Part shown: positions 53,481-62,209 of the stretch, one piece after another
Position numbering within the stretch: position 1 is the stretch's first letter
How the letters are laid out: each line of letters begins with the position of its first letter
NCBI RefSeq assembly: GCF_005863245.1
Contig: NZ_VBUT01000011.1
Coordinates: forward strand, 62,001 to 126,000
Direction of reading: 5' to 3'
DNA length: 64,000 nucleotides
DNA from: Nocardia cyriacigeorgica
Lineage (GTDB): Bacteria > Actinomycetota > Actinomycetes > Mycobacteriales > Mycobacteriaceae
The notes under the pieces: model-generated
Databases searched by the model: none
The model's input: the letters and a program-made list of their open reading frames with translations, nothing else
What the model was told of the DNA's origin: nothing
Program-made: the position numbers and the translations under genes

Positions 53481-54977
53481 TCACGCCGGGTCCTTGCCGA
53501 ACAGCGCGCGCGCCGCACCCGCGGTGACGACCGAACCGGTGATGACGACCCCGGCGCCGGAGACCATCTCCCCACTGTCGGCGACGTCCTCGGCGATCGC
53601 GATCGCGGTCTCCAGGGCGTCGGGCAGGGAGTACGCGGGGACGACGCGTTCGTCGCCGAAGCGCTGCACCGCGAGATCGGTGAGGGCGTCGACGTCGAGG
53701 GCGCGCGGGGAACCGTTGGTGGTGACGACGATCTCGTCGAACACCGGCTCCAGCGCCTCGAGGATGCCCGCGGCGTCCTTGTCGCCGAGCACCGCGACCA
53801 CGCCGACGAGCTTGCGGAAGTCGAACTCGCTGGTCAAGGTCGCTGCCAGGGCCTTGGCGCCGGCCGGGTTGTGGGCGGCGTCGATGAAGATGGTCGGCGC
53901 GCTGCGCATCCGCTCCAGCCGGCCGGGGCTGGTGACGCTCGCGAACCCGGCCCGCACGGCGTCGACGTCGAGTTGACGTTGCGCACCCGCGCCGAAGAAC
54001 GCCTCCACCGCCGCCAGCGCCAGCACCGCGTTGCGCGCCTGGTGTTCGCCGTGCAGCGGCAGGAAGATCTCGTCGTACACCCCGCCGAGGCCTTGCAACT
54101 CCAACTGCTGGCCGCCGACGGCGATCTTGCGGGCCAGCACCCGGAACTCCGCACCCTCACGCGCCACCGCCGCGTCCACCTCGACGGCGCGGCGCAGCAG
54201 CACCTCCATCGCCTCGGGGTCCTGTTCGGCGATGACGGCCACGTTGTCGCGTGGGATCAGGCTTTCCGGCGCGCGCTTGATGATCCCGGCCTTCTCCCCC
54301 GCGATGGCGGCGAGGTCGGGGCCGAGGTATTCGGTGTGGTCGAGCCCGATCGGGGTGATCACCGCGACCTGCCCGTCGATGACGTTGGTCGCATCCCACG
54401 TGCCGCCCATGCCGGTTTCCACCACCGCGACGTCGACCGGTGCCTCCGCGAAGGCCGCGTAGGCCATGCCGGTGAGCACCTCGAACTTGCTCATGGCGGG
54501 CCCGCCCGCGGCTGCGGACTGCTTGTCGATCATCTCGATGTAGGGCGCCAGCTCGCGATACACCTCCACGTAGCGCGCAGGCGTGATGGGCGCATTGTCG
54601 ATGCTGATCCGCTCGGTCGCCAGCTGCAGGTGCGGGCTGGTGATACGCCCGGTGCGCCGGTGCAGTGCGGTGAGCAGCGCGTCGATCATCCGGGTCACTG
54701 AGGTCTTGCCGTTGGTGCCCGCGATGTGGATCGCCGGATAGCTCTGCTGCGGCGAGCCGAGCAGGTCCATCAGGGTCGAGATACGGGTCAGCGACGGCTC
54801 GATCTTGGTTTCCGGCCAGCGCCGGTCGAGTTCGGCCTCGACCAGCGCCATCTCCGCCAGCTCCACCGGCGACGGCCCGGACCCCAGCGGCGCCCCGGTG
54901 CCGTGCTGAGGCTCCGGTTCGGCGTTGCCGGCCTCGTGGGCGAAATCGGGGCCGTCGGTCTCGTCGGGGCCGGTCAC
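53481..54977 (-). CDS. folC: Folylpolyglutamate synthase / dihydrofolate synthase
   Basis: 498 residues from GTG at 54977, overlapping the valS stop as GTGA. The Mur-ligase-type P-loop is HIAGTNGKTSVTRMI, the folate and ATP segments are RTGRITSPHL and ETGMGGTWDATNVI, and FIDAAHNPAGAKAL is in the C-terminal domain. FolC adds glutamates to folates. The 60-residue N-terminal head is Pro/Glu-rich, longer than in E. coli but common in actinobacteria. Confidence 0.96.
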   Translation of the reverse strand: MTGPDETDGPDFAHEAGNAEPEPQHGTGAPLGSGPSPVELAEMALVEAELDRRWPETKIEPSLTRISTLMDLLGSPQQSYPAIHIAGTNGKTSVTRMIDALLTALHRRTGRITSPHLQLATERISIDNAPITPARYVEVYRELAPYIEMIDKQSAAAGGPAMSKFEVLTGMAYAAFAEAPVDVAVVETGMGGTWDATNVIDGQVAVITPIGLDHTEYLGPDLAAIAGEKAGIIKRAPESLIPRDNVAVIAEQDPEAMEVLLRRAVEVDAAVAREGAEFRVLARKIAVGGQQLELQGLGGVYDEIFLPLHGEHQARNAVLALAAVEAFFGAGAQRQLDVDAVRAGFASVTSPGRLERMRSAPTIFIDAAHNPAGAKALAATLTSEFDFRKLVGVVAVLGDKDAAGILEALEPVFDEIVVTTNGSPRALDVDALTDLAVQRFGDERVVPAYSLPDALETAIAIAEDVADSGEMVSGAGVVITGSVVTAGAARALFGKDPA

Positions 54978-57652
54978 TTGCCGCTCAGTTCGGCGAGCCG
55001 GGCGCCGATGCGCTCCACCTCGGCGGCGGCCACATCGCGGCGGGTGCGGATCTTGTCGACCACCTGCTCGGGCGCCTTGGCCAGGAAGGCCTCGTTGCCG
55101 AGTTTGGCGGTGGTACCGGCCAATTCCTTCTGCGCGGCGGCCAGGTCCTTCTCCAGTCGGCGGCGTTCGGCGTCGAGGTCGACCGCACCGGAGGTGTCGA
55201 GTTCGACGGTGACGGTGGCGCCGCTGAGCCGGACCTCCACCGAGGCGGTGGCGGCGAAATCGTCGCCGGGCGCGGTGAGCCGGGCCAGATCGGTAATGGA
55301 GCGTTCGAGCGCGGCGAGCCCGGCGGCGTCCACCCCGATCAGCTTGGCCGCGACCTTCTGCTTATCGGCCAGGCCCTGATCGCTGCGAAAGCGCCGGATC
55401 TCGGTGATCAGCCGCTGGGTGTCGGCGATGCGCTGCGCCGCACCCTGATCGGCGGCCTGCCCGGTGGGCTGCGGCCAGTCGGCGATCACGATCGACTCAC
55501 CGCCGGTGAGCGCGAGCCACAGCGATTCGGTGACGAACGGGATCACCGGATGCAGCAGCCGCAGCACCGAGTCGAGCACCGAACCGAGGACGGTGCGGGT
55601 GGATTCGGCGCGCGCGTCGTCGGCGGCGAACTGCACCTTGGTCAGTTCCAGGTACCAGTCGCACAGCTCGTCCCAGGCGAAGTGGTAGAGCGCCTCACAG
55701 GCCTTGCCGAATTCGTAGGCGTCGAAGGCCGCGTCGACCTCGGCGCGCACGGCGTCGAGCCGGTCGATGATCCAGAGGTCGGCGTCGGTGAGGGTGGCGC
55801 GGTCGGGCAGCTCGCCGGGGCGCGCGCCGTTCATCAGGGCGAACTTGGTGGCGTTGAACAGCTTGGTCACGAAGCTGCGCGAGGCCAGCGCGTGCGGTTC
55901 GCCGACCGACAGGTCGCCGCCGGGCTGGGCGCCGCGGGCCAGGGTGAAGCGCAACGCGTCGGCGCCGTAGGCGGTGATCCACTCCAGCGGGTCGATGCCG
56001 TTGCCGCGCGACTTCGACATCTTCTTGCCGTGCTGGTCGCGGATGAGCCCATGCAGGAAGACGTCCTTGAACGGCACCTGCTTGGCGCCGCCCTTGCCCG
56101 CGGTGATGACGTGGTCCTCGGCCACGTAGGTGCCGAACATCATCATCCGGGCCACCCAGAAGAACAGGATGTCGTAGCCGGTGACCAGAACGCTTGTGGG
56201 ATAGAACTTTTCCAGCTCGGGACTGGTGTCCGGCCACCCCATGGTGGAGAACGGCCACAGCCCGGAGGAGAACCAGGTGTCGAGCACGTCGGGGTCCTGC
56301 ACCCAGCCCTCGGGCGGGGTCTCGTCCGGTCCGACGCAGGCGATCTCACCTTCGGGGCCGTACCAGATGGGGATGCGGTGGCCCCACCACAGCTGGCGCG
56401 AGATGCACCAGTCGTGCATGTCGTCGACCCAGTCGAACCAGCGCGGTTCCTGGCTGGCCGGGTGGATGACGGTGTCGCCGCTGCGCACCGCGTCACCGGC
56501 GGCCTTGGCCAGCGATTCCACCTTGACCCACCACTGCATCGACAGCCGCGGCTCGATCGGCTCGCCGCTGCGCTCGGAGTGGCCGACGCTGTGCTGGTAG
56601 GGGCGCTTCTCGGCGACGACGCGGCCCTCGGCGGCGAGGCGCTCACGCACCTTCACCCTGGCCTCGAAGCGGTCCATGCCGTCGAATTCGGTTCCGGTAC
56701 CGGCGATTCGGCCGCGCTCGTCCATGATGGTCGGCATCGGCAGGTTGTGCCGCAGACCCATCTCGAAGTCGTTGGGGTCGTGCGCGGGGGTGATCTTCAC
56801 CGCGCCGGAGCCGAACTCCGGGTCGACGTAGTCGTCGGCGATCACCGGGATCTGGCGGCCGGTGATCGGGTGCTCCAGGGTGGTGCCGATCAGCGCCTGG
56901 TAGCGCGGGTCGTCGGGGTGGACCGCGACGGCGGTGTCACCGAGCATCGTCTCCACTCGGGTGGTGGCGACGATCACGTGCGGTTCGTCGTCGCGCAGTG
57001 AGCCGTAGCGCAGCGACACCAGCTCGCCGTCGACGTCCTCGTATTTGACCTCGATATCGGAGATGGCGGTGCGCAGTTCCGGCGACCAGTTGACCAGGCG
57101 TTCGGCGCGGTAGATGAGCCCGGCGTCGAACAGCCGCTTGAACATGGTCTGGACGGCGCGCGAGAGGCCCTCGTCCATGGTGAAGCGGTCGCGGCTCCAG
57201 TCGACGCTGTCGCCGAGGGCGCGCATCTGCCATTGGATGGCGCCGCCGGATTCGCGCTTCCAGTCCCAGACCTTCTCGATGAACAGCTCGCGGCCGAAGT
57301 CCTCTTTGGTCTTGCCGTCGACGGCGAGCTGCTTTTCCACCACGGTCTGGGTGGCGATACCGGCATGGTCCATGCCGGGCAGCCACAGCACCTCGTAGCC
57401 CTGCATGCGCTTGCGGCGGGCCAGCAGGTCCATCAGCGTGTGGTCGAGGGCGTGGCCCATGTGCAGGTTGCCGGTGACGTTGGGCGGCGGCAGCACGATC
57501 GAGTAGCCGGGCTTGGCGCTGGCCGGGTCGGCGGTGAAGTAACCGGCCGCTACCCAGCGCTCGTACATCTCGGCCTCCACCTCGCCGGGGTTCCAGCTCT
57601 TGGGGAGGGCATCGGCACGATTACGTGTGTTGTCTGGGGCTGCGCTGGTCAC
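54974..57652 (-). CDS. valS: Valyl-tRNA synthetase
   Basis: 892 residues. The class I signatures are PPPNVTGNLHMGHAL (HIGH-type, HMGH) and KMSKSRGNGIDP (KMSKS). The editing domain lies between, and a C-terminal coiled coil begins near residue 820 (DLDAERRRLEKDLAAAQKEL). It charges tRNA-Val. It is the promoter-proximal gene of the valS-folC-DUF4233 unit. The 287-bp upstream gap contains a strong hairpin at 57772-57812 but no T-box hallmark that I can see. Confidence 0.98.
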   Translation of the reverse strand: MTSAAPDNTRNRADALPKSWNPGEVEAEMYERWVAAGYFTADPASAKPGYSIVLPPPNVTGNLHMGHALDHTLMDLLARRKRMQGYEVLWLPGMDHAGIATQTVVEKQLAVDGKTKEDFGRELFIEKVWDWKRESGGAIQWQMRALGDSVDWSRDRFTMDEGLSRAVQTMFKRLFDAGLIYRAERLVNWSPELRTAISDIEVKYEDVDGELVSLRYGSLRDDEPHVIVATTRVETMLGDTAVAVHPDDPRYQALIGTTLEHPITGRQIPVIADDYVDPEFGSGAVKITPAHDPNDFEMGLRHNLPMPTIMDERGRIAGTGTEFDGMDRFEARVKVRERLAAEGRVVAEKRPYQHSVGHSERSGEPIEPRLSMQWWVKVESLAKAAGDAVRSGDTVIHPASQEPRWFDWVDDMHDWCISRQLWWGHRIPIWYGPEGEIACVGPDETPPEGWVQDPDVLDTWFSSGLWPFSTMGWPDTSPELEKFYPTSVLVTGYDILFFWVARMMMFGTYVAEDHVITAGKGGAKQVPFKDVFLHGLIRDQHGKKMSKSRGNGIDPLEWITAYGADALRFTLARGAQPGGDLSVGEPHALASRSFVTKLFNATKFALMNGARPGELPDRATLTDADLWIIDRLDAVRAEVDAAFDAYEFGKACEALYHFAWDELCDWYLELTKVQFAADDARAESTRTVLGSVLDSVLRLLHPVIPFVTESLWLALTGGESIVIADWPQPTGQAADQGAAQRIADTQRLITEIRRFRSDQGLADKQKVAAKLIGVDAAGLAALERSITDLARLTAPGDDFAATASVEVRLSGATVTVELDTSGAVDLDAERRRLEKDLAAAQKELAGTTAKLGNEAFLAKAPEQVVDKIRTRRDVAAAEVERIGARLAELSGK

Positions 57653-57771
57653 CCCGCGATTCTAGTGGTCGGCGCGGACCACCTGACGCAGGGGCGACGC
57701 CGCCGCGACGCGGACCCGAACACAGAGCCGGACCGGAGCGCGGGCCCATCGACTCGGGCCCGGAAAACAGC

Positions 57772-57812
57772 GGCGGAGTCTTCGGTGGATGAGGGACACC
57801 GAAGACTCCGCC
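57772..57812. repeat. 16-bp perfect inverted repeat upstream of valS
   Basis: GGCGGAGTCTTCGGTG pairs perfectly with CACCGAAGACTCCGCC around a 9-nt loop (gatgaggga). It lies 120 bp upstream of valS and 128 bp upstream of the divergent P-loop gene, so it is not at the 3' end of either. It may be a leader hairpin in one transcript, a terminator for upstream-initiated antisense RNA, or a dispersed palindrome. Confidence 0.7.
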
Positions 57813-57939
57813 TACACCTGACAGACTACCGCCGATCACCGGGGCGATCACGGATCCATAGGCAATTCTCAGCTTCGGATTTCACCCGGATTCGTCACAC
57901 CCAGTTGCCGAATCGGACATTACTGACAACTCTGGAAGA

Positions 57940-58626
57940 GTGAAACCCCGGCTCGAACCGTCCGTCGCTCTTCCCTACGAATCTTCTGTGCCCGCTGCGG
58001 ATTCCGTGCTGCTACCGCACCGGGTGCACGATCTACGCGGCCGGGCGGTCGAGGAGTTGCGGTATCCGCCGACGGCGGTGCTGGTGTTCGCCGGCGTCCC
58101 CGGCGCTGGTAAGAGCACGGCGCTACGGGCCTTGTTCGGGTCGACGGCCGAGGCCGAGCAGCCGCCCGCCGGTCCGGCCGGGTCGGTGGTGCTGGACTCG
58201 CAACATTCGCGCAACTCGTGGCGGCACCGGCTGGGCCGGCTGCCCTATCCGCTGTGGCGACCCGTGGTGCATATCGCGCACTACACCCGGATACGGAACG
58301 CGTTGCGCGACAACGCCGGACCGGTCGTCGTGCACGATTGCGCCACGTTCGGCTGGGCCCGGCGAATGCTGGCCCGCTGGGCGGCGGCACGGGGGCGGGA
58401 ACTGCACCTGATCCTCATCGACGTCCCCGCGACCATCGCCCGCGCGGGCCAGTACACGCGCGGGCGCCGGGTCAACGGGTTCTTCTTCCGGCTGCACTGC
58501 GTGCGCTGGCGGCAGCTGCTGCGCGCGGTGGACGCCGGGCCGATCACCGATCCGGCGCCCGCCTCGATCGTCATCGCCGACCGGGAGACCGTCGGCGGGA
58601 TGCGCCGGGTGAGCTTCGCGGCCTGA
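57940..58626 (+). CDS. P-loop AAA-type kinase-like protein
   Basis: 228 residues from GTG at 57940. Walker A is FAGVPGAGKSTAL (about residues 50-62). GPVVVHDCATFGWAR and LHLILIDVPATIARAGQYTRGR follow, as in small zeta-toxin- or shikimate-kinase-like ATPases that phosphorylate a small substrate; LID-like RGRRVNG follows. No antitoxin-like partner is beside it. Molecule phosphorylated is unknown. It is divergent from valS. Confidence 0.75.
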   Translation: MKPRLEPSVALPYESSVPAADSVLLPHRVHDLRGRAVEELRYPPTAVLVFAGVPGAGKSTALRALFGSTAEAEQPPAGPAGSVVLDSQHSRNSWRHRLGRLPYPLWRPVVHIAHYTRIRNALRDNAGPVVVHDCATFGWARRMLARWAAARGRELHLILIDVPATIARAGQYTRGRRVNGFFFRLHCVRWRQLLRAVDAGPITDPAPASIVIADRETVGGMRRVSFAA

Positions 58627-58727
58627 GCGGCGGGCGCTCACCGGCAGCAGCCGGGTGCGCCGCCGAAGGACGGCAGGTGTTACCCGCCGACGCTCGACGT
58701 AGCGCATCGCCCCCGACTGGGCTGGGT

Positions 58728-59666
58728 CTACTCGGGCACGAGGATCGACAGAGCGCCGGGCACCGCGCGCAGGGTGATCGGAAGTACGCCCACCGGCTCC
58801 CCGTCCGCGGTCGCCGGCGCACCCGGCGCGTTCAGCGAGATCCGCTGCGCGCGGTAGTGCGACACGGCCGGATGGTCGATCCGTTTACCCGAGGCCAGGG
58901 CGGGCAGCAGCCGCAACATGTTCAGCCGGGAGACCGCGCGCACCACGGTGACGTCGAGCAGTCCGTCGTCGACGACGGCGTCCGGGCAGACCAGCATGCC
59001 GCCGCCGTAGGTGCGGGTGTTGCCGACCGCGACCAGCATGGCGTCGGTCTCGACCACGGTGTCCGGCTGCGCTGTCCCATCGGACAGTTCGATGCGATAT
59101 GGGGTGGCGGCACGGCTCGCGAGCTCGGCCAGCGCGGCCACGGTGTAGCGCAGCGGACCCTTGGGCCACCGCAATCTGTTGGCGCGCAGGGTGACTCGCG
59201 CGTCGAAACCGGTGCCGGTGATGGTGGCGAACCACATGGGCGCGGCATCGGTGCGCTCGATCAGGCCGAGGTCGATCCTGCGGGTCATCCCACCGAGCAC
59301 CACGTCGGCCGCGGCCACCGGGTCGTCGTTCGGGATGCCGAACTCACGGGCGAGATCGTTGCCGGTGCCGCCGGGGATCAGTCCGATCGGGGTACCGGTT
59401 TCCGCCAGCGCCTCGAGCATCACCGACACCAAGCCGTCGCCACCCGCGCAGACCACCGCGTCCGGACGCTGCGGCCCGGTCACTTCGGCACGCACCAGAC
59501 GCACCGATTCGGCGGCCGAGGGCGCGCGGATCTCGGTGACCTGCACGCCGCATTCGGCGAGCCGGGCGATGGCGGCAGCGGCGACGTCATGGCCCTTGCC
59601 CATCCCCGACAGCGCGTTGGTCACCACCGTGACCTTGCGGATCTCGCGCCGCGACTGCGTCGTCAT
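58728..59666 (-). CDS. Diacylglycerol-kinase family lipid kinase
   Basis: 312 residues from ATG at 59666, overlapping the upstream stop as ATGA. The catalytic domain has VVCAGGDGLVSVML and PGGTGNDLAREFGI, the two Gly-rich elements of DAGK_cat; GGGMLVCPDAVVDDGLLDVTVV is in the beta-sandwich lid. These enzymes phosphorylate diacylglycerol or related lipids with ATP. The pairing with the FAD oxidase gene matches Rv2251-Rv2252 of M. tuberculosis, and glpD is nearby, which suggests a glycerolipid role. Confidence 0.92.
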   Translation of the reverse strand: MTTQSRREIRKVTVVTNALSGMGKGHDVAAAAIARLAECGVQVTEIRAPSAAESVRLVRAEVTGPQRPDAVVCAGGDGLVSVMLEALAETGTPIGLIPGGTGNDLAREFGIPNDDPVAAADVVLGGMTRRIDLGLIERTDAAPMWFATITGTGFDARVTLRANRLRWPKGPLRYTVAALAELASRAATPYRIELSDGTAQPDTVVETDAMLVAVGNTRTYGGGMLVCPDAVVDDGLLDVTVVRAVSRLNMLRLLPALASGKRIDHPAVSHYRAQRISLNAPGAPATADGEPVGVLPITLRAVPGALSILVPE

Positions 59667-61318
59667 GGGACCAGCTTGCCCGGGTTGAGGATGCCCGCGG
59701 GGTCGATTTCCTGTTTCACCGCGCGCAGCACCCGCACCCCGAGGTCGCCGATCTCGTCTGGGATCCACGCGCGGTGGTCGGCGCCGACGGCGTGATGGTG
59801 GGTGATGGTGCCGCCGGCCGCGATGATGGCATCGCCCGCCGCTCGTTTGGCGGTCTGCCACTGGGCCAGCGGATCGTCGAGCAGCTTGGCGATGACGGTG
59901 AAGTAGAGCGAGGCACCGGTCGGGTAGGTGTGCGAGATATGGCACATCACCAGCGCGGGAGTGCCCTGACCAGTGAGCGATTCGGTGAGCGCCGCGGTGA
60001 CCTTCGCCTTGAGGTTCGACAGGTTCGACCAGGTGGTCGCCGTTTCCAGGGTCTCGCAGAGCACACCGGCGTCCAGCAGCGAGTCGCGCAGGTACGGCGC
60101 CGAGAAGCGCCCGCTCTCCCACTCGCGGGCCGGCGTCTCGCCGAGCACCGTGCCACCGGCGGCCGACAGCAATGCGCCCGCCTCGAGCCCGCGCGCGGCG
60201 ACATGCATTTCGGTGCCCTCGAAGGTGGTGATGGCCAGGCAGCCGCTCACCGGCTCACCGCCGATATCGGCGGTGCGGGCGAGGTTGACGCCGGTCTCCA
60301 CCTCATCGGACAGACGCAGCACCGTCGGCGCCGCACCGGCCTGCACGACCGCACGCAACGCGGCGGCCCCGGTCTCGAAGTCCGGGAACGACCAGGCCTG
60401 GTAGGCAATGGTTTCCGGCACCGGATGCACGCGCACGGTGACCTCGGTGATGATGCCGAGCGCACCCTCCGAGCCGACGAACAGCTCACGCAGATCAGGG
60501 CCCGCGGCCGAGGCGGGCGCGCGACCGAGCTCGAGCGTGCCGGTCGGCGTGGCGATCCGGAGCGCCTGCACCATGTCGTCGAAGCGGCCGTAGCCCGCCG
60601 ACGCCTGCCCGGACGAGCGGGTGGCCGCGAACCCGCCGATGCTGGCGAATTCGAAACTCTGCGGGAAGTGGCCGAGCGACAGGCCGTGCGCGCCCAGCAG
60701 TTCCTCGGCGCGCGGACCGGTGACGCCCGCGCCGAACGTCGCGGTGGCACTCACCGGGTCGACCGCGTGCAGCGCGTTCAGCCTGCGCAGATCCAGGGAG
60801 ATCACCGCGGCGAAATCACCGCGGATCGGGTCGAGCCCGCCGACGACGCTGGTGCCGCCGCCGAACGGGACCACCGCGATCCCGGCCTCGGCGCAATAGC
60901 CGAGCACGGCGACCACCTGATCGTGATCGGCGGGGAACACCACCGCGTCCGGCGCGTCCTGCGGGCCCTCTGCGCGGCGGCGTAGCAGGTCGGGAGTGCT
61001 CTTGCCGCCGGCGTGCAGCAGCCGGTCGTGGTGGTCGGTACTGACGTGCTCGGCACCGACCACCGCGGCCAGCCCGGCGCGCGCGGTCGGCGTCAACGCC
61101 GAATCACGCAGCGGCACGTCGCCCTCATCGCGGCGTGTCACGGTCTCGCCGGACACCCCGAACACCTGCTTCAGCAGGCCCCGGATCTGGGGCGAGAGCG
61201 GTTTGTGTCCAGCGGGAGCGCCCCAGGCGTCCCACACCATACTCGTCGGGAGCGCTGCGTCGTCCGGGTTCGCGAAGGGATCCGGATCGGCGCCGGCGGG
61301 CTGCTGCGTATCGACCAT
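59663..61318 (-). CDS. FAD-binding oxidase of the alkyldihydroxyacetone-phosphate synthase type
   Basis: 551 residues from ATG at 61318. The VAO/PCMH FAD-binding domain holds VVPFGGGTSVVGGLDP, LGHFPQSFEFASIGGFAATR-type and GSEGALGIITEVTVRV elements, and the C-terminal FAD-linked oxidase domain ends in HHAVGADHRAW, as in AGPS, then a short RAVKQEIDPAGILNPGKL tail. AGPS makes ether-lipid precursors; close actinobacterial relatives are of unproven substrate. Downstream is a lipid kinase and divergent is a TetR gene, with a palindromic operator directly in front of the start codon. Confidence 0.88.
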   Translation of the reverse strand: MVDTQQPAGADPDPFANPDDAALPTSMVWDAWGAPAGHKPLSPQIRGLLKQVFGVSGETVTRRDEGDVPLRDSALTPTARAGLAAVVGAEHVSTDHHDRLLHAGGKSTPDLLRRRAEGPQDAPDAVVFPADHDQVVAVLGYCAEAGIAVVPFGGGTSVVGGLDPIRGDFAAVISLDLRRLNALHAVDPVSATATFGAGVTGPRAEELLGAHGLSLGHFPQSFEFASIGGFAATRSSGQASAGYGRFDDMVQALRIATPTGTLELGRAPASAAGPDLRELFVGSEGALGIITEVTVRVHPVPETIAYQAWSFPDFETGAAALRAVVQAGAAPTVLRLSDEVETGVNLARTADIGGEPVSGCLAITTFEGTEMHVAARGLEAGALLSAAGGTVLGETPAREWESGRFSAPYLRDSLLDAGVLCETLETATTWSNLSNLKAKVTAALTESLTGQGTPALVMCHISHTYPTGASLYFTVIAKLLDDPLAQWQTAKRAAGDAIIAAGGTITHHHAVGADHRAWIPDEIGDLGVRVLRAVKQEIDPAGILNPGKLVP

Positions 61319-61320
61319 GC

Positions 61321-61353
61321 GTTACAGTTTGACATAGACTGTCAAGCAGTAAC
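61321..61353. promoter_or_regulatory. 33-bp palindromic TetR-type operator
   Basis: Centred at 61337, a left arm of GTTAC, three bases and TTGACA faces a right arm of TGTCAA, three bases and GTAAC across tagac; 11 of 14 arm positions are symmetric. It begins 3 bp upstream of the FAD oxidase ATG and 67 bp before the TetR ATG. TTGACA and TGTCAA could also serve as -35 elements in the two directions. Autoregulation and control of the lipid genes by the TetR protein is inferred. Confidence 0.7.
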
Positions 61354-61419
61354 CGAGCAAATGCAGTACTGCGCGGCGACCCGCACTCGATCGCCACGCC
61401 CGACCCCGGTGGTGAGCCC

Positions 61420-62049
61420 ATGACCGTCTCCGACGAGCCCGACGCCGAGCCCTCGGCCATCGACCTCGCGATCCTGGATGCCGCACGCGCCTGCGTCGCG
61501 GAGTTCGGGGTCCGGCGCACCACGCTCACCGAGGTGGCACGCCGCGCCGGAGTGAGCAGGCCGACCGTCTACCGGCGCTGGCCCGACACCGGCTCGCTGG
61601 TGGCCGAACTGCTGGTGCGCGAACTGGGCGACATCCTCACCACCGCGATGCCCACCGACGGCGTGGTGCGACAGCGACTGGTCGACGGCATCGTCGCCGG
61701 TGCGGCGGCGGTGCGCGCGAACCCGTTGTTCCGCAAGATCTTCCGCGCCGACACCGACCTGATGCTCACCTACGTGTTCGGACGGCTCGGCCGTAACCAG
61801 CGCCACCTGATCGAGCTGTTCGCCGCAGCGATCCGGGAAGGCCACGCGGACGGATCCGTCCGCGACGGCGATCCCGCGCAGATGGCGACGATGCTGCTGC
61901 TCATCGCGCAATCGGTGGTGCAGTCGGCGGAGACGGTCTCCGGCCTGCTCGCCGGCGGCGACCTCGACGCCGAGCTGGCCCGCGCCATCGACGGCTATCT
62001 GACGCCGTCCGCGCGAGCTGCGACCGCGTCGGCCGGCGAGACGACCTGA
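61420..62049 (+). CDS. TetR family transcriptional regulator
   Basis: 209 residues from ATG at 61420. The N-terminal helix-turn-helix reads ACVAEFGVRRTTLTEVARRA then GVSRPTVYRRWPD. The C-terminal ligand domain is helical and unremarkable. Divergent from the FAD oxidase/lipid kinase pair and upstream of glpD in the same direction (161-bp gap), as with Rv2250c. The 33-bp palindrome at 61321 is its probable binding site. Confidence 0.93.
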   Translation: MTVSDEPDAEPSAIDLAILDAARACVAEFGVRRTTLTEVARRAGVSRPTVYRRWPDTGSLVAELLVRELGDILTTAMPTDGVVRQRLVDGIVAGAAAVRANPLFRKIFRADTDLMLTYVFGRLGRNQRHLIELFAAAIREGHADGSVRDGDPAQMATMLLLIAQSVVQSAETVSGLLAGGDLDAELARAIDGYLTPSARAATASAGETT

Positions 62050-62209
62050 CCGGCGACGCGTGGCGTCTACTGCCCGGATGCGACGGCACAGCGCTCCCGG
62101 ACGAGGTACTCACCCGTGAGACACGACCCACCGACAACGACGTTCTCCTCTCCGGGTGCTCGCCTCGGCCCACCACCGCACCACCCACCACCCGAGGACA
62201 AGGACCGAT

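Noticed and set aside
57653..57939. T-box riboswitch upstream of valS
   Set aside because: The hairpin is clear, but I see no T-box core sequence, specifier loop or antiterminator arrangement, and the hairpin lacks a U-run toward valS.
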